Source of the DNA: Acinetobacter rathckeae
GTDB lineage: Bacteria > Pseudomonadota > Gammaproteobacteria > Pseudomonadales > Moraxellaceae
DNA: 64,000 nucleotides
NCBI RefSeq assembly: GCF_015627125.1
Contig: NZ_VTDO01000002.1
Location: 363,711-427,710 of the forward strand
Direction: 5' to 3'
This document shows positions 59,460 through 64,000 of this stretch, piece after piece (positions within the stretch are counted from its first letter, which is position 1; each line of letters begins with the position of its first letter). Under the pieces are notes generated by a model. That model saw nothing but the letters and a program-made list of their open reading frames with translations, ran no database searches and was not told the origin of the DNA. Position numbers and translations under genes: made by a program.

Positions 59460-60005
59460 ATGAATAAAAAAATACTCAGTGCCATTGTTGCTATTGTCTT
59501 ACTTGTTGCAGTCTATTTGTATGCATCGCCATATATTATGCTCAACAACTTAAAAACAGCCGTACAAGAAAATGACAGCAACAAAGTTTCTACATATATT
59601 GACTTTGCAAGTGTACGCCAAAACCTCAAAGACCAAATGAATGGCTACCTGATGAAGCAAATGAGTGCCTCAAAAAGTAATGATGGTATGGAAGCATTGG
59701 GTAGTATGTTTGCCATGACAATGGTTGAAAAAGTGGTAGATATGGCTGTGACACCTGAAGGTATTACACTCATGATGCAAGGTAAAAAACCGAATGTCAG
59801 TTTGGATGATCATAAAACAGATCAAACAGACAATTCATCAAGTAATGCATCCTCTAAAGAATACTCAACTCGTTATTTGTCAATGAATCAGTTTGAAGTA
59901 AGCATTGCCACAGAGGAAAAAGACCAAACTGTGACTGCAATACTAGAGCGTGATGGCTTGAGTTGGAAAGTCGCAAAAATCAATATTCCTATGGATAAGA
60001 AATAA
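59460..60005 (+). CDS. DUF2939-like membrane-anchored protein inside the hsd operon
   Basis: 181 residues: a single N-terminal transmembrane helix (about residues 5-22), then a helical outer part with VAVYLYASPYIMLNNLKTAVQEND typical of DUF2939, a low-complexity Asp/Ser/Asn linker near 115-132, and a beta C-terminus (YSTRYLSMNQFEVSI, VTAILERDGLSWKVAKI). It lies 60 bp after hsdS and 18 bp before hsdR, probably cotranscribed. A decayed copy of its 3' part is at 48661-48884. Its role in restriction is unknown. Confidence 0.75.
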   Translation: MNKKILSAIVAIVLLVAVYLYASPYIMLNNLKTAVQENDSNKVSTYIDFASVRQNLKDQMNGYLMKQMSASKSNDGMEALGSMFAMTMVEKVVDMAVTPEGITLMMQGKKPNVSLDDHKTDQTDNSSSNASSKEYSTRYLSMNQFEVSIATEEKDQTVTAILERDGLSWKVAKINIPMDKK

Positions 60006-60023
60006 CAGGATTCAAAAGACAAT

Positions 60024-63000
60024 ATGACTAAGATGACCGAATCAGATATCGAACTCATGGCAATTGAACTACTCGAAGCACAGGGCTATGACTATGTATA
60101 TGGGCCTGACATTGAAGCAAAATCAGCACACCCATTACGCACATACAAACAGGTCATCTTAGAAAATCAAGTCAGAGAGGCATTACAAAAACTCAATCCA
60201 CACCTACCGCAAGACAAATGCGAAGAAGCCCTCAAACAAGTCATGCATATTAGCTCGCCTGATTTAACCGCCAACAACAAAGCCTTTCATCGTTTACTCA
60301 CTGAAGGTATATCTGTTGAAGTAAGTAAAAATGGACAAACACAAGGTGAGCTTGCTTGGCTCATTGATTTTGATTCGCCCAAAAACAATACCTTTTGGGT
60401 AGTAAACCAAATCACCATTAAAGAAAACCGCAAAGAAAGACGTCCTGATATTATTCTATACATTAATGGACTGCCCTTGGTAGTGATTGAACTTAAAAAT
60501 GCGACCAGTGAAAACGCAACTGTTGAAGGTGCATTCAATCAAATACAAACCTATCAAGCAGAAATTCCAAGCCTTTTCACATACAATGCATTCAATATCA
60601 TTTCAGATGGTCTTGAGGCAAAAGTCGGCTCAATTTCAGCAGATATTAGCCGTTATATGGCATGGAAAACCAGTAATGGTAAAGACAAAGCTAGTCAAAC
60701 CCAAGCACAGCTTGAAGTACTGATTGCAGGATTACTCAATCCAACGACCTTGCTCGATATGGTACGCAGTTTCATTGTCTTTGAAGATACAAAGTCTGAA
60801 GATAAAGACGGTATCATTAGCATCAAAAGCATCAAAAAAATTGCAGCCTATCATCAATACTATGCAGTAAATGCTGCGGTGATCTCAACCATTCGTGCAT
60901 CTAATGTAAATACACCCTCAGCGAGCATCGCATCATCAGAAACAGCTTTACAACAACAAGGGCGTAAACCCTCAGAGCTTGTGCCACAACAACAACTTGG
61001 CGATAGAAAAGCAGGTGTAGTTTGGCATACGCAAGGCTCAGGCAAATCACTGTCTATGGTGTTTTACACAGGAAAAATTGTCCTTGCACTCGATAACCCA
61101 ACTATTGTGGTCATTACAGATCGTAATGATTTAGATGATCAACTCTTTGCAACATTCAGCGGTGCAACACAACTACTTAGACAAACACCTAAGCAAGCCA
61201 ACAACAGAGAAGAACTCAAAGAATACCTAAAAGTATCATCAGGTGGTGTCATTTTCACCACCATTCAAAAGTTCCAGCCGAATGATGGAAGCAATATCTA
61301 CGAAGAGCTTTCAAACCGTACCAATATTGTGGTCATTGCAGATGAGGCACACCGTTCACAATATGGATTCAGTGCCAAAGAAGTCGATTTCAAAGACGAA
61401 GATGGGAATGTATCGGGTAAACGTACTGTTTATGGTTTTGCAAAATATATGCGTGATGCACTGCCACATGCAACCTATCTTGGGTTTACAGGCACACCTA
61501 TTGAAAAAACAGATGTGAATACCCCTGCTGTATTTGGTCACTACGTTGATATTTACGATATTTCTCAAGCGGTAGAAGATGGTGCAACCGTCCGTATTTT
61601 CTATGAAAGCCGATTGGCTAAAATTCAAATTAGTGATGAAGGCAAAGAACTTATCAAAGCCTTTGATAAGCAATTCAGCGAAGATGAGCTCACACAAACA
61701 CAAAAAGAACGTGCAAAATGGGCAAGATTCGAAAGTTTGATTGGTCACAAAGAGCGTGTCAAAGCCATTGCTCAGGATATAGTCACACATTTTGAACAAC
61801 GTCTGGTTGCCAATGCTCAACAAGGTAAAGGCATGATTGTGAGCATGTCTAGGCGTATTGCAGTTGACCTCTACAATGAAATTATAAAAATAAAACCTGA
61901 ATGGCACAGTGATGATTTACATGATGGTGTGATTAAAGTGGTGATGACATCTTCTGCCTCTGATGGCCCAGAAATTAGTAAGCATCACACAACCAAAGCC
62001 AAGCGTAAAATTTTGGCACAACGCATGAAAGACGAAGATGACAAATTAAAACTGGTCATTGTGCGTGACATGTGGCTGACAGGGTTTGACTCACCAAGTA
62101 TGCATACGTTGTATATTGACAAACCCATGAAAGGACACAACCTCATGCAAGCCATTGCTCGTGTGAACCGTGTCTACAAAGATAAAATTGGTGGTTTGGT
62201 GGTTGATTACTTGGGCATTGCATCAGATCTAAAAGAAGCCTTGTCTTTCTACTCAGATGCAGGCGGGAAAGGTGATCCTGCTCAAGTGCAAGAAGAGGCT
62301 GTCAGTTTACTACAAGAAAAATTAGAAGTACTCGATGGCATCATGCATGGCTATGATTACAAAGCCTACTTCACTGCTGCCACCTCAAGAAAACTAAATA
62401 TTATTTTAGAAGCAGAAAACCATATCTTAGGCATAGATCAGGGCCAAGGGAAAACACGCTTTCTTACGGCTGTTTCTGCCATGTCACAAGCCTTTGCATT
62501 GGCATCACCGCATCCAATCGCAATGGAAGCAGCACCTGAAGTATCGTTCTTTCAAGCTGTGAAAGCTCGTTTGGTCAAATTTTCTGAGGCGACAGACCAA
62601 ACAAGTGATAACGAGAAGACAAAGAAACTTGTAGCGAGAGTGAAACAAACCATTGATCAAGCATTGGTTACAGAGCAAGTGGTTGATATTTTCGATGCAG
62701 CAGGTATCCAAAAACCTGATATTTCTATTCTGTCTGAAAGCTTCATGCAAGAAATGAAGGACTATCAACATAAGAATATCGCCCTTGAAACACTGAAAAA
62801 ACTACTGACCGATGAAATTAAAGTGCGTGGTCAACGCAGTGTGACAGAAGGTAAAAAGCTCATGGAAATCCTGTCATCATCCATCAAAGGCTATCAAAAT
62901 AAAATTCTGACTGCAGCAGAAGTGATTGATGAATTGATTAAACTTGCAAAAGATATTCAAGAGTCTGACAAACTGGCTGAAGAACTCGATCTAACAGAGT

Positions 63001-63281
63001 ATGAGTTCGCCTTTTACTCGGCTGTTGCAAGTAATGAAAGTGCAAAAGAACTCATGCAACAAGATATACTCCGTGAACTTGCAGTCGTGCTCACAGAGTC
63101 TATTCGAAAGAATGTCACACTAGATTGGACAGTCAAAGAGGCTGCACGGGCAAAAATTAGAGTGGTTGTGAAAAGGCTACTGAAGAAATACGGCTATCCA
63201 CCTGATATGGCTCTATTGGCGACAGAAACAGTGCTTGAACAAGCAGAGTTACTGGCTGAACTCAACAACATTCGCCCTTGA
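60024..63281 (+). CDS. hsdR: Type I restriction endonuclease subunit HsdR
   Basis: 1085 residues. PD-(D/E)xK nuclease domain with D142 (RRPDIILY) and E156/K158 (VVIELKN); SF2 translocase with Walker A TQGSGKSLSM near residue 338, DEAH box IADEAHRSQ near residue 437, GFTGTPIE motif III and QAIARVNRVYKDK motif VI; C-terminal helical domain for HsdM contact. It moves DNA past the complex and cuts unmodified DNA. All motifs are intact, so the system looks functional. Confidence 0.95.
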   Translation: MTKMTESDIELMAIELLEAQGYDYVYGPDIEAKSAHPLRTYKQVILENQVREALQKLNPHLPQDKCEEALKQVMHISSPDLTANNKAFHRLLTEGISVEVSKNGQTQGELAWLIDFDSPKNNTFWVVNQITIKENRKERRPDIILYINGLPLVVIELKNATSENATVEGAFNQIQTYQAEIPSLFTYNAFNIISDGLEAKVGSISADISRYMAWKTSNGKDKASQTQAQLEVLIAGLLNPTTLLDMVRSFIVFEDTKSEDKDGIISIKSIKKIAAYHQYYAVNAAVISTIRASNVNTPSASIASSETALQQQGRKPSELVPQQQLGDRKAGVVWHTQGSGKSLSMVFYTGKIVLALDNPTIVVITDRNDLDDQLFATFSGATQLLRQTPKQANNREELKEYLKVSSGGVIFTTIQKFQPNDGSNIYEELSNRTNIVVIADEAHRSQYGFSAKEVDFKDEDGNVSGKRTVYGFAKYMRDALPHATYLGFTGTPIEKTDVNTPAVFGHYVDIYDISQAVEDGATVRIFYESRLAKIQISDEGKELIKAFDKQFSEDELTQTQKERAKWARFESLIGHKERVKAIAQDIVTHFEQRLVANAQQGKGMIVSMSRRIAVDLYNEIIKIKPEWHSDDLHDGVIKVVMTSSASDGPEISKHHTTKAKRKILAQRMKDEDDKLKLVIVRDMWLTGFDSPSMHTLYIDKPMKGHNLMQAIARVNRVYKDKIGGLVVDYLGIASDLKEALSFYSDAGGKGDPAQVQEEAVSLLQEKLEVLDGIMHGYDYKAYFTAATSRKLNIILEAENHILGIDQGQGKTRFLTAVSAMSQAFALASPHPIAMEAAPEVSFFQAVKARLVKFSEATDQTSDNEKTKKLVARVKQTIDQALVTEQVVDIFDAAGIQKPDISILSESFMQEMKDYQHKNIALETLKKLLTDEIKVRGQRSVTEGKKLMEILSSSIKGYQNKILTAAEVIDELIKLAKDIQESDKLAEELDLTEYEFAFYSAVASNESAKELMQQDILRELAVVLTESIRKNVTLDWTVKEAARAKIRVVVKRLLKKYGYPPDMALLATETVLEQAELLAELNNIRP

Positions 63282-63555
63282 ATAGACAGCAGCGTCCGCT
63301 CAAGGGTTTACCCAAGAAAAGTGTTTGGTTTTAGCAAAACTCCCCCTCAAAAAAGTATTCTCCCCACGACTTACAGGGGAATATGCTCATTGCCAATTTT
63401 ATGAAAAACACCCCGTCCACAAAATTTCGACTTCATCGCAGTCGATCAGAGTTTTAGTTGTGAGTCTTCACGACTTAAATGAACTCGAAAAGTTGTATGA
63501 AGCATAAATTACAAGAAAAATGAGGGAGTTTTGTTTAGTTATATGGGATTCTCAG
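63282..63555. other. Intergenic region after hsdR
   Basis: 274 bases. One frame around 63420-63507 reads a short protein-like end (LVVSLHDLNELEKLYEA) but has no credible start, so it may be a gene remnant. A weak GTTTT/AAAAC hairpin lies near 63328-63345. Confidence 0.4.
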
Positions 63556-63687
63556 TCATTTATCTCTTTTTTTGCCTGCATCAGAGCGTTTTTTACGCCA
63601 TTGACCATCTTCGTTACGAGAGCGATTTTCTCCTGCTGTTGGTCCAGTCTTAACTATAGGTCCTTTAGTATCTTTTGGAGATGGCAT
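63556..63687 (-). CDS. Small basic hypothetical protein
   Basis: 43 residues from the ATG at 63687, MPSPKDTKGPIVKTGPTAGE and then NRSRNEDGQWRKKRSDAGKK. Strongly basic, no membrane segment, with a purine-rich leader (GAAAAAGAAAA). Not recognised. It follows a perfect 16-bp hairpin in its leader. Confidence 0.55.
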   Translation of the reverse strand: MPSPKDTKGPIVKTGPTAGENRSRNEDGQWRKKRSDAGKKRDK

Positions 63688-63698
63688 TTTTCTTTTTC

Positions 63699-63737
63699 TT
63701 TTAACTAATATGGATGTGTAGTCCATATTAGTTAAAA
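63699..63737. promoter_or_regulatory. Perfect 16-bp inverted repeat in the leader of the small basic gene
   Basis: TTTTAACTAATATGGA (63699-63714) and TCCATATTAGTTAAAA (63722-63737) around a 7-base loop. On the minus strand it ends 11 bases before the ATG at 63687. Possible operator or RNA control hairpin; no following T run suggests it is not a simple terminator. Confidence 0.75.
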
Positions 63738-63845
63738 TCAAAACTAATGCAATACTGTAAAGTACAAACTTATCTTTGAAAGTTTGAAGCCACTGAAAAT
63801 TAGATGGATTTGCTTACATAGAATAGACCAACGGATCTTTTGTAA

Positions 63846-63870
63846 GATGGACCACTTTACGGTCCGTGAA
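63846..63870. repeat. GGACC/GGTCC inverted motif near attR
   Basis: GATGGACC (63846-63853) repeats the sequence at 50113-50120 in the iteron cluster, and GGACC faces GGTCC around a 7-base spacer. TTTACGGTNCGTG here also matches 54657-54669. Candidate arm-type or regulatory sites of the element. Confidence 0.55.
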
Positions 63871-63892
63871 AAAAGCATAAAAACTGGAGATT

Positions 63893-64000
<108 letters not shown>

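Noticed and set aside
61356..61907. Long antisense ORF within hsdR
   Set aside because: It is opposite a well-conserved helicase region and has Cys/Phe-rich, non-protein-like composition.
63325..63507. A 60-residue ORF after hsdR
   Set aside because: It begins with TTG without a ribosome site and its first half is not protein-like. It may be a remnant, but I cannot support a gene.

Overview
The window looks like an Acinetobacter chromosome. It is AT-rich, and its gene content and order (msbA-lpxK-kdsB-holB-pilZ-tatD, ung-tadA-cmk-rpsA-ihfB-pyrF, glcB, dnaE-trmJ-cysE, clpS-clpA) are typical of Moraxellaceae. The genus call is inference from gene order and protein character; no database was searched.

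Region 1 (1-48600) is core chromosome. It carries lipid A/Kdo synthesis, a DNA polymerase III clamp-loader subunit, a type IV pilus PilZ protein, tRNA adenosine deaminase, CMP kinase, ribosomal protein S1, IHF beta, OMP decarboxylase, ZapE, malate synthase G, an SRAP protein, two adjacent lipoprotein genes (an alpha/beta hydrolase and a repeat protein), cysE/trmJ/dnaE, a secreted asparaginase, an alanine aminotransferase, MsrB and a glutathione peroxidase, a PreP-like M16 protease, phospholipase A, ilvA, rpiA, argC, clpS-clpA, a YnfA-type membrane protein and two tandem MHS-type transporters. It ends with a zinc-ligand-poor L36 gene (rpmJ) behind a 42-bp palindrome whose core resembles a Zur box.

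Region 2 (about 48601-49742) is a short disturbed zone. It holds a decayed copy of a DUF2939-like gene and one unrecognised ORF.

Region 3 (49743-63985) is a 14-kb integrative element. It is bounded by 93-bp direct repeats made of the 3' part of a CAU-anticodon tRNA gene plus its terminator; the functional tRNA copy runs off the right edge. From left to right it holds a cluster of seven ACCGC iterons, a 772-residue SF2 helicase-like protein, a tyrosine integrase broken by one in-frame TAA, a helix-turn-helix protein, a set of small minus-strand genes of unknown function (one group behind an intrinsic terminator in its leader), a glycine/alanine-rich hydrophobic protein, a palindromic divergent control region, a complete type I restriction-modification operon with a membrane-anchored DUF2939-like protein between hsdS and hsdR, and a tiny basic protein behind a 16-bp perfect hairpin. 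No conjugation or virion genes are visible.

The best candidate for an undescribed system is this element. Its iterons plus SF2 helicase look like a replication module, and related motifs recur at other places in it. Its cargo is type I restriction-modification plus accessory membrane and small proteins. The integrase nonsense codon suggests that this copy may now be fixed in place.
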